Part shown: positions 44,474-53,141 of the stretch, piece after piece
How the letters are laid out: each line of letters starts with the position of its first letter
Position numbering within the stretch: position 1 is the stretch's first letter
NCBI GenBank assembly: GCA_035308165.1
Contig: DATGHC010000046.1
Span: forward strand, 18,118 to 82,117
Direction: 5' to 3'
From: DASTCZ01 sp035308165
GTDB taxonomy: Bacteria; Acidobacteriota; Terriglobia; Acidiferrales; UBA7541
DNA length: 64,000 nt
Position numbers and translations under genes: made by a program
Notes under the pieces: generated by a model
Database searches by the model: none
Seen by the model: the letters and a program-made list of their open reading frames with translations, nothing else
What the model was told of the DNA's origin: nothing

Positions 44474-44893
44474 TTACAGCGACGCGAGCCTCCTCAGCAA
44501 TTGCGTCAATCGGGCCCGCGCTTCAGGCTGCATCGCTGTAAATTCCACACCCATCCCCCGGCCGGCCGTCGAGGATCGCACTACAGCCCTCGCCCTGACT
44601 TCTCCCCCCGGAACATCAAACACCAGCTTCACCACTTCCCCTACGGCCGGTGGCATTCGCGTATGAATGAAGATTCCGCCCAGCCCCAGTGTGCCCACTC
44701 GCGACACGATTCGTTCCCCACCGGCTTGCCATGCCACGGACATGCCTCGCGGCAAACCGATTCTGGGATAGCGTCGCTGAACAGCAGTTGACACGGAAGC
44801 CGTACTTTTCAAGGTCTGAACCTCGTCTGCGCCCTGGGGGTTCTTTGTTGTGCCCAGCAGTTCTAAAGCAGGGAATTGCACCAACGACAACAT
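44474..44893 (-). CDS. PilZ-like protein with degenerate second motif
   Basis: The domain has RRYPR (RxxxR), but where DxSxxG is expected it reads TLGLGG, lacking both the Asp and the Ser. c-di-GMP binding may therefore be weak or lost. The rest (IFIHTRMPPAVGEVVKLVFDVPGGEVRARAVVRSS and MGVEF) fits a PilZ barrel. I placed the start at ATG 44893, giving 139 residues; an ATG at 45013, with AGGGG upstream, would add 40 residues that look like untranslated sequence. It is divergent from the AAA+ regulator gene. Confidence 0.75.
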   Translation of the reverse strand: MLSLVQFPALELLGTTKNPQGADEVQTLKSTASVSTAVQRRYPRIGLPRGMSVAWQAGGERIVSRVGTLGLGGIFIHTRMPPAVGEVVKLVFDVPGGEVRARAVVRSSTAGRGMGVEFTAMQPEARARLTQLLRRLASL

Positions 44894-45351
44894 AGTTTCC
44901 AGCCATAATTCGCGGCGCACAATAGAACCGGCGTCGCCTGAAAAATGGAATGTGCCCAAGTGTGAAACATTTTCTTCCTTTTTTCCTCTCCTGCGGCCGC
45001 TTTCGCCGCGCATTCAACCCCTGTAATGAGCTGGGGAGGAGTAATGAGCCTATCCGAATGGCTTTGACCACCTAATAGCACCAAAATCCCCCGGATATGC
45101 GGGAAGCCGCGGCACCTTGCTGGGCAAACAGTGCCAATCATTTTCCCCCTAGTGGAACTCAAATGGACAATTCTGAGGAAATCCACATTCCCGTATCTAA
45201 TACTTTCCATCATAAACCCATCATTTTCAATAGTTTGACAAATCTTCCACCTTTGGGCACTTGTGAACTTTTCTTGGTACCAGCCGTGCTAACTCCTACT
45301 GCGAAGGGAATAGCAATCTATGGCGTCGCTAAAATCCAATCTTGGGGGTTC
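44894..45351. other. Regulatory region upstream of the polysaccharide operon
   Basis: It contains a sigma-54-like element (45275-45290), an inverted pair GGCAC-N15-GTGCC near 45108-45132, and possibly the leader of the divergent PilZ gene. An open frame continues upstream of 45352 but has no domain homology and covers the promoter, which argues against coding. Confidence 0.5.
45275..45290 (+). promoter_or_regulatory. Sigma-54 (-24/-12) promoter-like element before the polysaccharide operon
   Basis: TGGTACCAGCCGTGCT has GG at 45276-45277 and GC at 45288-45289 with ten bases between. Expected start of transcription is near 45300. The ATG at 45352 follows with GGGGG at its front. Confidence 0.5.
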
Positions 45352-46332
45352 ATGCAGGTGAGTTCCCTCGATCCCCTTACTGCTGAACGAGATGGCCGGT
45401 TTCCGTTGCCACAAAACGGCTTGTTCGTTTGGGGAAGCAGCGCCTCCATGCTGGCACTCCGCCGGGTCGTCGCAGATACGGCCTCGACGGATATTCCGGT
45501 CCTGCTGATTGGAGAAAGTGGCACGGGCAAGGAAGTTTTGGCCTTGCACATCCATCAGTTGTCGGGACGGCGGGAAGAGCCATTCATTAAGACTCGTTGC
45601 CGTTCGCTGATGCCGGGACGCCTGCCCGCGCAACTACAGAATTTGGCAAATGGAGACCTAGCCGGAGGGTTGTTCCGCGGCACGGTCTTCCTGGACGATA
45701 TTTGCGAACTGGAACCTGCCGGACAGCAACAACTCCTGGATCTGTTGTCTGGCGGAGATTCGCTTTCCGTGAAGAGCTCCCTTTCGGGCCGGATGATTTC
45801 CACATCTCGCCGTGTACTGGAAGAAGACCTTCGCGCCGGGAAATTTGCTGAGGAGCTCTACTTCCGCCTGAATGGGGTCTGCCTCCGCATCCCCCCCTTG
45901 CGCGAGCGGAACGGTGATCTTTTGGAACTAGTGGATTACTTTTCTTCGAAATACTCCAATCTGTTTGAGAGGCCGCGCCCGATAATGAGCACAGAAGTAT
46001 TGGACCGGCTCGCGGAATATGCTTGGCCGGGAAATGTCCGGCAACTTGAGAACACCATAAAGAAAATTGTGGCCACGGGAGATTGTGATGTTGCCTTGGC
46101 TGACCTCGTGGACATCTCGCCGGGCGTTTCAAGAACGATTCTGAGCCCCGCCTCTTCTTTGAAGGCAGCAGCTCGCGCGGCAAGCAGGCAAGCGGAACGC
46201 GAGCTGATCTCCCGCGCTCTCAATCGCACGCACTGGAACCGCAAAAAGGCGGCCCAGGAGTTACAAATCAGTTACAAGGCGTTGCTTTATAAACTTAAGC
46301 AGTTGGGTTTGGAAGATACTGAGATTTCGTAG
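45352..46332 (+). CDS. Sigma-54-type AAA+ regulator lacking the GAFTGA loop
   Basis: The protein, about 326 residues, has a Walker A GESGTGKE, a Walker B-like FLDDICEL, an EELYFRLNGVCLRIPPLRER sensor region, AWPGNVRQLENTIKK and a Fis-type helix-turn-helix (ELQISYKALLYKLKQ). But between FIKTRCRSLMPG and GTVFLDD, where other family members carry GAFTGA, this one reads QLQNLANGDLAGGLFR. It therefore cannot touch sigma-54 in the known way. It could act as a modulator or as a sigma-54-independent regulator. There is no receiver domain. The start at 45352 is favoured by GGGGG and by the upstream promoter-like site. The gene is ten bp from the Wza-like gene, so it is the operon's first gene. Confidence 0.87.
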   Translation: MQVSSLDPLTAERDGRFPLPQNGLFVWGSSASMLALRRVVADTASTDIPVLLIGESGTGKEVLALHIHQLSGRREEPFIKTRCRSLMPGRLPAQLQNLANGDLAGGLFRGTVFLDDICELEPAGQQQLLDLLSGGDSLSVKSSLSGRMISTSRRVLEEDLRAGKFAEELYFRLNGVCLRIPPLRERNGDLLELVDYFSSKYSNLFERPRPIMSTEVLDRLAEYAWPGNVRQLENTIKKIVATGDCDVALADLVDISPGVSRTILSPASSLKAAARAASRQAERELISRALNRTHWNRKKAAQELQISYKALLYKLKQLGLEDTEIS

Positions 46333-46341
46333 GAGGCGTTT

Positions 46342-46995
46342 ATGAAGGGCAGTCACAAAATTCTTTCGATGCTGATCGTTCTGGCGTTGGCTATCCCGGC
46401 GCTGGCGCAGAAGGACAATCCCAAGACCAAAGTCCAATCGGTCAATGCATCTGTACCCAGCGGCGCAAGGGATACCACAGCTCCCAAGTCCGCCACTCCC
46501 GCGGCCAATGACACCAGTTACGTCATTGGGGCCACCGACGAATTGGACATCAGCGTTTGGGAACAACCCGATTTGTCTCTCCGGGTTCCGGTCCGCCCGG
46601 ACGGAATGATATCCCTGCCTTTGCTCAATGACTTACAGGCTTCCGGTAAGACTCCCATGGAGCTGCGAACTCTGATTACTGACAAGCTGAGCAGCCTGGT
46701 GAAGGATCCTCAGGTAACGGTGGTCGTTATCGCTATCAACAGCCAACGCGTGTTCGTGTTGGGCCAAGTCTTGAAAGCGGGCGCCTACCCCTTTTTCCCG
46801 GGCATGACCGTGTTGCAAGCCATCACCAGCGCAGGTGGTCTGGGCGTATTCGCCAGCGAGAAAAAGATAGTCATCATGCGGACGGACAACGGCCAGCAGG
46901 TTCGCCTCCCCTTTAACTACAAAGATGTCGTTGGCGGCAAGAAACCGGAACAAAACATCGTTCTGAAGCCCGGAGACACGGTATTGGTGCCGTAA
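46342..46995 (+). CDS. Wza-like polysaccharide export protein
   Basis: A signal peptide (residues 1-22, ending ALAQ) is followed by a Ser/Ala/Thr linker and then the Poly_export domain (YVIGATDELDISVWEQPDLSLRVPVRPDGMISLPLLNDLQASGKTPMELRTLI). An SLBB domain follows (VFVLGQVLKAGAYPFFPGMTVLQAITSAGGL). At 217 residues it is shorter than Wza and has no C-terminal outer-membrane helix; a separate barrel protein follows. It probably forms the periplasmic part of an export channel. AGGAGG is before the ATG. It is the second gene of the operon. Confidence 0.93.
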   Translation: MKGSHKILSMLIVLALAIPALAQKDNPKTKVQSVNASVPSGARDTTAPKSATPAANDTSYVIGATDELDISVWEQPDLSLRVPVRPDGMISLPLLNDLQASGKTPMELRTLITDKLSSLVKDPQVTVVVIAINSQRVFVLGQVLKAGAYPFFPGMTVLQAITSAGGLGVFASEKKIVIMRTDNGQQVRLPFNYKDVVGGKKPEQNIVLKPGDTVLVP

Positions 46996-47005
46996 GGAAC
47001 AGATC

Positions 47006-48442
47006 ATGCGGAATTCTACACATCGATTTTCGGTCCTGGTAGTGATGGCGCTGGCTGCGCTTTGCTTGCCCGTTGCGCAGGCTCAAACGCAATCACAGCC
47101 AACGACCAATCCGGTTCAACCCGTTTCTCCGCTGTCTTCTGCAGGTAGTTCGCCTGCTGGCCAGTCAAGCTCGTCTACTCAAAAATCCGATCAGGAGCCG
47201 GCCTCTCCCGTAGCCGCACCGCCTCAGGTGATTACCGGAAACTATCCGCAGCATGTCGGTGTTCCAACGGAGTCGGTGAGCAGGTTGTTGGCGGGGTTGA
47301 ACGTGAGTGAGGTCTACACCACCAACGTTTTGAATGCCACCTTGAATCCGACGCCTGACGAAGTAACCAACATTGGCGGATTCTTCGAATTTGAGCGTGT
47401 TCGACCGATCTCTGATCTTTCTTTACGGTATATCGGGGAGGGCTCCTTCTACGCCCAGAATTCGCAGTTAAATAACACTTCCCATGATTTTGATGTCTCA
47501 GACATTCTTCAGTTCCGCCGGTGGAAACTGAGAGTGGAAGATTTGTTCACCTACTATACTCAATCTTCGTTTGGATTTGTGACCGGCGCCCCCCCGGTAA
47601 CTTTGCCTCCTCAAGGTACAGGCGCCGCGACGGGCCAGACAATTTTTCTGCCTTACGTCCGGAGGTACACCAATTCAGCAACGGCGCAGGCGGATGTCTC
47701 ATTGAGTGCTCGAAGCGCCCTGACCCTCACGGGAAACTATACCAACTTGCATTATCTGGATCCCGGATTTGTGGATACCTTCGCAACGGAAATCACGCCC
47801 GGTTACAACTATTCCCTGAACAGCAAGAATACAATTGGAGTTCAGTACGATTTTACAGCCCTTCGATACAACCCAGTGGTCGCATCCATTAACACCAACA
47901 CCTTTCTGTTCCTGTATGGCTACCACCTCGACCCGGAACTTAACTTGATAGTTGGCGCTGGCCCCGAGCTCGCAAGTTACACGCCCCAGGGCGCACCGGC
48001 TGCCACTAATTTCACGGTTTTCAATATCACAGCTCGGATGGAATATGCCTTCAAGAAGACGGGCTTGAATGTCTCTTTTTACCGCGGCGTAGGCGGAGGC
48101 TCCGGGATCATTGCCGGAACCGTTTCCAATGTGGTCGAACTTGGTGCCTGGCACCAATTTAACCGCAACTGGTCGATAAATGCCGCCGGAGGTTCAGCAC
48201 TGAACTCCTCTCTGCCGCAGGTGACTGGGGTCAATAACACCTATATCAGTTCTTATCTCGTAGCAGGATTCACAAGGCAATTGGGACTGCGGGCCAGTTT
48301 TTACATGAACTATGAAGTGCTGCGCCAAACCACGGGCACCGCGAACGTTTGTACCGTTGGAGTTTTGTGTCCCGGTCGGTTCATCACCAATCAGATTTGG
48401 GTCGGATTCAGTTGGACAATGCGCCCCATAGGACTCAACTAG
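47006..48442 (+). CDS. Putative outer-membrane beta-barrel protein of the polysaccharide operon
   Basis: A signal peptide (ending PVAQA) and a long Ser/Gln/Pro linker precede about 380 residues of alternating beta-strands with aromatic belt residues, such as LSLRYIGEGSFYAQNSQL, SLSARSALTLTGNYTNLHYLDPG and AFKKTGLNVSFYRGVGGG. The last residue set is not an obvious F-end. Position after the Wza-like gene suggests that it is the outer-membrane partner of this exporter. The family is not identified with certainty. Confidence 0.75.
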   Translation: MRNSTHRFSVLVVMALAALCLPVAQAQTQSQPTTNPVQPVSPLSSAGSSPAGQSSSSTQKSDQEPASPVAAPPQVITGNYPQHVGVPTESVSRLLAGLNVSEVYTTNVLNATLNPTPDEVTNIGGFFEFERVRPISDLSLRYIGEGSFYAQNSQLNNTSHDFDVSDILQFRRWKLRVEDLFTYYTQSSFGFVTGAPPVTLPPQGTGAATGQTIFLPYVRRYTNSATAQADVSLSARSALTLTGNYTNLHYLDPGFVDTFATEITPGYNYSLNSKNTIGVQYDFTALRYNPVVASINTNTFLFLYGYHLDPELNLIVGAGPELASYTPQGAPAATNFTVFNITARMEYAFKKTGLNVSFYRGVGGGSGIIAGTVSNVVELGAWHQFNRNWSINAAGGSALNSSLPQVTGVNNTYISSYLVAGFTRQLGLRASFYMNYEVLRQTTGTANVCTVGVLCPGRFITNQIWVGFSWTMRPIGLN

Positions 48443-48477
48443 GCGTGGATAACGCCGGTGATTAGGAGACAAAAGCA

Positions 48478-50031
48478 ATGTTAGGACACCGACAGTTAAC
48501 GATTGATGATTACATTGGAATTCTCCGCAGGCGGTTCTGGCTGGTCATCATTCCGGCCGTGATGTGCGGCATCGCGGGCTATCTGATTTCTTTGAAGCTC
48601 CCGAACCGCTATGTCTCCCAAACCGTTGTCTTGGTGGAAGGACAGCGCGTGCCGGACACAATCGTGAAACCCGTCCTGGCCGGCGACGTGAATGAGCACC
48701 TGGCTTCGATGAAGGAGCAGATCCTGAGCCGGACTCGACTGGAGCCCATTCTTGAACAGTTCAATCTGTTCAATGATCAGGGTTTGAGACTGGAAGAACG
48801 AATCGATGAACTCACCAAGGCCATCATTGTGGACCCGGTTCAGCCTATGGCCCAGACCAGGGCGAGTTCCCTTCCTGGTTTCCGCATCAGCGTAACCCTG
48901 GACGACCCCCGCGTGGCCCAGTTGGTCTGCTCGGAAATCTCGTCCATGTTCACCAATGAGGACCTGCACAGCCAACAAGAGCAGGCGGAGACGACCACCG
49001 CATTCCTGGACGATCAGGTTGCGGCTGCCCAACAGCGAATGAACCTGATGGATGCGAAGCTGGCCGCCTTCAAGCAACACTACGTCGGAATGCTTCCTGA
49101 ATATGAACAAACCAACTTGAATCTTTTGACCGGACTCAATACGCAATTGGACGTCGTTTCTCAGGCTCTGGATCGTGAACAGCAGAACAAGACCATGTGG
49201 GAGTCCATGCTCTCTCAGCAAATCGCCGACTGGAAAGCCTCCCTCCAAGGCACTCAAGGAGGGACTATCGTCAATCCAGTCACGATTGACGATCAGCTCA
49301 AGCGAAAACAAGATGAGCTCGCTGCCCTGGAGTCGAAATACACGGACGATTATCCTGATGTAAAGAACAAGAAGGCGGAAATCGAGCAACTCAAGCGCAG
49401 AATCGCGGCTGCGGAGACTGCAAGAGAAGCCGCGGGCCAAAATAATCCCAAACCCGTAGTTGATGTTGCTCCTCCTTCGAATGGCATTGAACCGCCTCAG
49501 GTTCAACAGCTGCGCGCGCAGATCGGCACGTCCAAGTTAACCATTCAGGAAAAGGAAAGACAGATTCAGAAACTGGAAGCGGACATTCGCGCGTTGCAGG
49601 GCCGCGTCCAAACCACTCCGGTGGTCGAACAACAATACCGGGAACTGACTCGCGATTTCACAACCGCTCAGGCGGACTATGACAACCTGCTTCACAGGCA
49701 ATCGGATGCGCGTATGTCCAGGGATTTGGAGCTTCGCCAACAGGGAGAACGCTTCAGGACTCTGGACCCAGCAAGCCTCCCGGACCGGCCCGCTTCACCG
49801 AATCGTCCTCTCATAGCGGGAGCAGGATTTGGCGGAGGAGTGGCGTTGGGCCTTGGACTCATCATGTTGTTGGAAGTACGTGATAAGTCGATGCGCACCG
49901 AATCCGACATCGAAATGTTCCTGAAGCTGCCGACACTCGCTCTGGTGCCGTCCATTGATATGGATTCGACTGGCTCGAGCCGGCTCGTCTTTCGATCAGG
50001 AAAAGGAAATATCCAGGCGCTAGGAGCTTAA
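48478..50031 (+). CDS. Wzz/GNVR-type polysaccharide co-polymerase
   Basis: This protein (517 residues) has a membrane helix near residues 18-40 (FWLVIIPAVMCGIAGYLISL) and a second at about 445-465, with a long coiled-coil region between them (LDDQVAAAQQRMNLMDAKLAAFKQHY and others). That is the Wzz/GumC-like layout for chain-length control. No cytoplasmic kinase domain is fused; the kinase is encoded separately at 50996. AGGAGAC precedes the ATG. Confidence 0.93.
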   Translation: MLGHRQLTIDDYIGILRRRFWLVIIPAVMCGIAGYLISLKLPNRYVSQTVVLVEGQRVPDTIVKPVLAGDVNEHLASMKEQILSRTRLEPILEQFNLFNDQGLRLEERIDELTKAIIVDPVQPMAQTRASSLPGFRISVTLDDPRVAQLVCSEISSMFTNEDLHSQQEQAETTTAFLDDQVAAAQQRMNLMDAKLAAFKQHYVGMLPEYEQTNLNLLTGLNTQLDVVSQALDREQQNKTMWESMLSQQIADWKASLQGTQGGTIVNPVTIDDQLKRKQDELAALESKYTDDYPDVKNKKAEIEQLKRRIAAAETAREAAGQNNPKPVVDVAPPSNGIEPPQVQQLRAQIGTSKLTIQEKERQIQKLEADIRALQGRVQTTPVVEQQYRELTRDFTTAQADYDNLLHRQSDARMSRDLELRQQGERFRTLDPASLPDRPASPNRPLIAGAGFGGGVALGLGLIMLLEVRDKSMRTESDIEMFLKLPTLALVPSIDMDSTGSSRLVFRSGKGNIQALGA

Positions 50032-50039
50032 GGACCGTC

Positions 50040-50999
50040 ATGTACAAAGAGTTCTACGGGCTCCGTGAGAGCCCCTTCAACGTGAACCCGGATCCTCGCT
50101 ACCTGTATCTGACCAGGCAGACGCAGGAGGCGTATGCCAATTTGACATACGGGATCCAGTCGAAGAAGGGCTTCATTCTTCTCACCGGAGAAGTAGGAAC
50201 TGGAAAGACAACGCTGCTCAACCGGCTTCTTGATTGGCTGAGGACGCAGCGTGCGACGACGGCATTCATTTTCAATCCACGTTTGTCCGTCACGCAGCTT
50301 TTCGATTTCATGATGACGGACTTTGGAATTCCCTGCGAATCAAAACTGAAGAGCCAGGTGCTTTTGCGTTTGAATCAATGGCTGCTGGAGCGCTATAAAT
50401 CCGGCGAAACCGCGGTACTGATCATTGACGAGGCGCAAAACCTTTCCGCGCAAGTACTCGAAGAAATTCGGCTGTTGACCAATCTCGAGACCTCCACGGA
50501 AAAGCTTCTCCAGATTGTCTTGGCGGGCCAGCCGGAACTCGAGGCCAAGCTCGCACAGCCGCAACTCCGGCAGCTTCGTCAGCGCATTACTCTGCGAAGC
50601 AAGACTCTCCCGCTTTCACTGGAAGAGACGGCTGGATACATTCACGAGAGATTGCGAATCGCCGGCGCAACGAACCCCAATATTTTTTCGGACGAAGCGA
50701 TCGAGTGCATCCATCGATTTGCGCGGGGGATCCCGCGCGTCACCAACCTCCTTTGTGAGCATTCTTTGATCAATTCTTTTGTCGAGCAGCAAAAGCCGGT
50801 CAGAAAAGAGAGCGTCGAAGAAGCTGCCCGGGAATTCCAATTGGATCCTTTTGAAGCTGCTTCTCCGGTCGGGTCGTTTACCCCGAATAGCGAAGCTGCT
50901 CCGCTGGTCAAATCGCTTTTGCAGAATCTTGCCAATTTAGTTGAGCGCATGGGGCAACAGGAACCATCGCTCGAATCAAATAGAGAGAGGAAAACATGA
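50040..50999 (+). CDS. ExeA-like AAA ATPase of the polysaccharide operon
   Basis: The 319-residue protein starts MYKEFYGLRESPFNVNPDPRYLYLT, the standard opening of ExeA/GspA-type ATPases, also found near exosortase (XrtA) polysaccharide loci. Walker A GEVGTGKTTLLN and Walker B VLIIDEAQNLS are intact. There is no peptidoglycan-binding C-terminal domain. It overlaps the kinase gene by four bases (ATGA). Its role may be ATP-driven regulation or assembly of the export system. Confidence 0.9.
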   Translation: MYKEFYGLRESPFNVNPDPRYLYLTRQTQEAYANLTYGIQSKKGFILLTGEVGTGKTTLLNRLLDWLRTQRATTAFIFNPRLSVTQLFDFMMTDFGIPCESKLKSQVLLRLNQWLLERYKSGETAVLIIDEAQNLSAQVLEEIRLLTNLETSTEKLLQIVLAGQPELEAKLAQPQLRQLRQRITLRSKTLPLSLEETAGYIHERLRIAGATNPNIFSDEAIECIHRFARGIPRVTNLLCEHSLINSFVEQQKPVRKESVEEAAREFQLDPFEAASPVGSFTPNSEAAPLVKSLLQNLANLVERMGQQEPSLESNRERKT

Positions 51000-51982
51000 G
51001 CCGGATTCACGAAGCCCTCAAAAAAGCCCAAGAAGAACGCGCCGCACAAAAATCGGAGCGGGACCCTGCTGCGCCAGAGTCGGCGGCTGAGGTAACTACT
51101 TCACCCTCCCCAGCCTCGCACTCCGCGCAGGTATCTGCGCCGATCTCCGCGCCGGTCTCCTCGCTTGCGCCGGCAGCGGTGCTCGTGGCTCCGGACCTTC
51201 CCGTTGTCACGCGCGCGTCCCAGAATGGCGGTCCCTTGACGTTTGAGAGCTTGCTCGCGCACTCTCGTCAACGGAATTGGAAGCCCGATCCCGCCATGCT
51301 TCTTTTTGCCAATGGCGATGGCGACGATTCCATGGGCAAGGAAGTCTTCCGAACGCTGCGCGCCAGGCTCTATCAAATTCGCGCCGTGCAGCCTCTCCGG
51401 ACCGTGCTGATCACCAGCGCACTTCCGGGAGAAGGAAAGACTTTTGTGGCCTCCAACTTGGCGCAATCACTGGTGCGCCAGCGCGAGCGCCGCACGTTGC
51501 TCATTGACGCGGACCTTCGCCAGTCGAATCTCCACCTGCCCATGGGCGCTGAATCATCGCCCGGCCTATCCGATTATCTTCTCGGAGAACTGGATGAGTA
51601 CGGAGTTCTTCAGCGTGGAAGCGCGGAAAACCTGTTCATGATCTCGGGCGGAAAAGCGTCCACCAACCCCACGGAATTGCTGGCAAACGGCCGCTTTGAA
51701 GTGTTGCTGGAACGGCTTTCGCCAATCTTTGACTGGATCCTGATTGATTCTCCGCCGACAATTCCGGTGTCGGATTCAACCATCATCTCCAAGATGTGCG
51801 ACGGAGTGCTGATGGTGGTGCGCGCAGGTTTGACGCCATTTGATCTCGCGCAGAAAGCTTGCGAGGCGTTCAAGGATCGCCCGCTATTGGGCGCGGTGTT
51901 GAATCGCACGGATCCCAAGGAAGGTTACGGCGGATATTACAACCAAGGCTATCCGTCCGACGCGCAAAAGACCGCTCAGTAA
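50996..51982 (+). CDS. CpsD/CapB-like tyrosine autokinase
   Basis: The 328-residue protein has a Pro/Ala/Ser-rich N-terminus and a BY-kinase domain: Walker A SALPGEGKTFVASNLA, Walker A' LLIDADLRQSN and Walker B ILIDSPPTIPVSD. The C-terminal tail has tyrosines YGGYYNQGY, likely sites of autophosphorylation. The activating membrane protein is the Wzz-like partner at 48478. Polymer length or amount is the likely output. The gene is translationally coupled to the ExeA-like gene. Confidence 0.93.
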   Translation: MSRIHEALKKAQEERAAQKSERDPAAPESAAEVTTSPSPASHSAQVSAPISAPVSSLAPAAVLVAPDLPVVTRASQNGGPLTFESLLAHSRQRNWKPDPAMLLFANGDGDDSMGKEVFRTLRARLYQIRAVQPLRTVLITSALPGEGKTFVASNLAQSLVRQRERRTLLIDADLRQSNLHLPMGAESSPGLSDYLLGELDEYGVLQRGSAENLFMISGGKASTNPTELLANGRFEVLLERLSPIFDWILIDSPPTIPVSDSTIISKMCDGVLMVVRAGLTPFDLAQKACEAFKDRPLLGAVLNRTDPKEGYGGYYNQGYPSDAQKTAQ

Positions 51983-52146
51983 AGGCGATGGATCTGCGGA
52001 TGGAGTCTTTCGTCTTTGCAGCTGAAAATTGAACCCGTGCCCCAGAATTGCCAAGCCCACTGGCGCTCTGCAAGGCCTTAACTTCCACAAGACAACAACT
52101 GAGGCGTCTCTTGCTCACCATTGCTAAATCCGTTAGCCTGAATTCA

Positions 52147-52824
52147 GTGGCCAAGACAACTAAAAGCCGCTCGCTTGCAGTCTGCCTGCTCTCGCCGCAC
52201 CCATTGGTGCTGGGCGAGTTTGAGCGCATTCTTGCGCGTCCGGGATTTAAAGTGATTACACGCCAGATGGATGTATCGCTGGCCACAGATTTGACCAACA
52301 TGTCACTTCCGCAAGCGGATATTTTTGTGGTGGACGCGCACGCAGCGCGCCCCAACACCAACTCGCTGATCGCCGGGATCATCGATCATCATCCACTGGC
52401 GCGAGTCATCGTGGTTTGCGAGAAACTCACCGAAGCAACCAGCCACACTTTGCTGCGGCTGGGAGCCAAAGGATTGCTGACCTACACCGAAGCGATTGAA
52501 CAATTGCCGAACGCGCTTCCACTTGTTTCCGGCGGCGGATTCTGGGTGCCGCGATCGGTGCTTTCCAATTTTGTTGATTCGATTTTAACGGATCAACAAA
52601 AGCGGCGGCTGAAACCGGACAGCCAGGCACAACTCAGCAGAAGAGAGCGCGAAGTGCTGGATTCGCTTTTGGAAAATGTGTCGAACAAAGAGATCGCATC
52701 AAAGCTGAATATTTCCGAGCGCACGGTGAAATTTCACGTCTCAAAATTGTTGAATAAGTTTGGAGTGCGACGCCGGGCTGATTTGATTTTGCTGTGCTAC
52801 CAACAGAAGCAAGTTCTGGTTTAG
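52147..52824 (+). CDS. LuxR/NarL-type response regulator
   Basis: The protein, 225 residues from GTG 52147, has a receiver-like N-terminal domain (VCLLSPHPLVLGEFERIL, ADIFVVDAHAARPN) and a C-terminal LuxR helix-turn-helix (LSRREREVLDSLLENVSNKEIASKLNISERTVKFHVSKLLNKFG). The receiver has one acid (VVDAHA) at the phosphorylation strand, but the acidic N-terminal pair appears as SPHP, so phosphorylation is doubtful. No clear ribosome binding site marks the start; an earlier codon is possible. It follows the kinase gene after 164 bp and may regulate the operon. Confidence 0.85.
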   Translation: MAKTTKSRSLAVCLLSPHPLVLGEFERILARPGFKVITRQMDVSLATDLTNMSLPQADIFVVDAHAARPNTNSLIAGIIDHHPLARVIVVCEKLTEATSHTLLRLGAKGLLTYTEAIEQLPNALPLVSGGGFWVPRSVLSNFVDSILTDQQKRRLKPDSQAQLSRREREVLDSLLENVSNKEIASKLNISERTVKFHVSKLLNKFGVRRRADLILLCYQQKQVLV

Positions 52825-53141
52825 AGTTCCTTCGCAGGCCCCCGAAATTCGCTTCGCTGGCGAACCCATTCTGTTGACTGGTGTAAGCTATTCAGAACAT
52901 TGAGGTTAGCTTAATTGGTTGGGTGACCAACCAAATAAGGAGAAAACGAAATTTTTTGAAAAAGGGGAAAATTGAGATTGGTGTTTTTGGGACCCATGTA
53001 ACGGTAGTGGTAACTACTTCTAGCGTAACTATGTTAGCACGAAATGATTTGAAATACCAGAGAGATTATTTCTGCATCGCGGCATAGCCATTTATGCCAC
53101 AAAGGCCGGCACGCCTCCCGGTTCACCTGCACCACATCCTT
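52825..53141. other. Intergenic gap with a perfect GUGA-loop hairpin
   Basis: TTGGTTGG (52915-52922) pairs with CCAACCAA (52927-52934) around a GTGA loop, a GNRA-type tetraloop. An AT-rich stretch with GTAGT-GGTA-ACTAC follows near 53006-53019. No open frame with a ribosome binding site is seen. This could be the 3' end of the LuxR transcript or a small RNA. Confidence 0.4.

Noticed and set aside
45097..45351. Longer N-terminus of the AAA+ regulator
   Set aside because: No domain homology, a promoter-like site lies within it, and the ribosome binding site favours 45352.
50040..51982. Exosortase (XrtA) system, suggested by ExeA-like and CpsD-like genes
   Set aside because: No exosortase and no PEP-CTERM motif is in the window, so the full system cannot be claimed.
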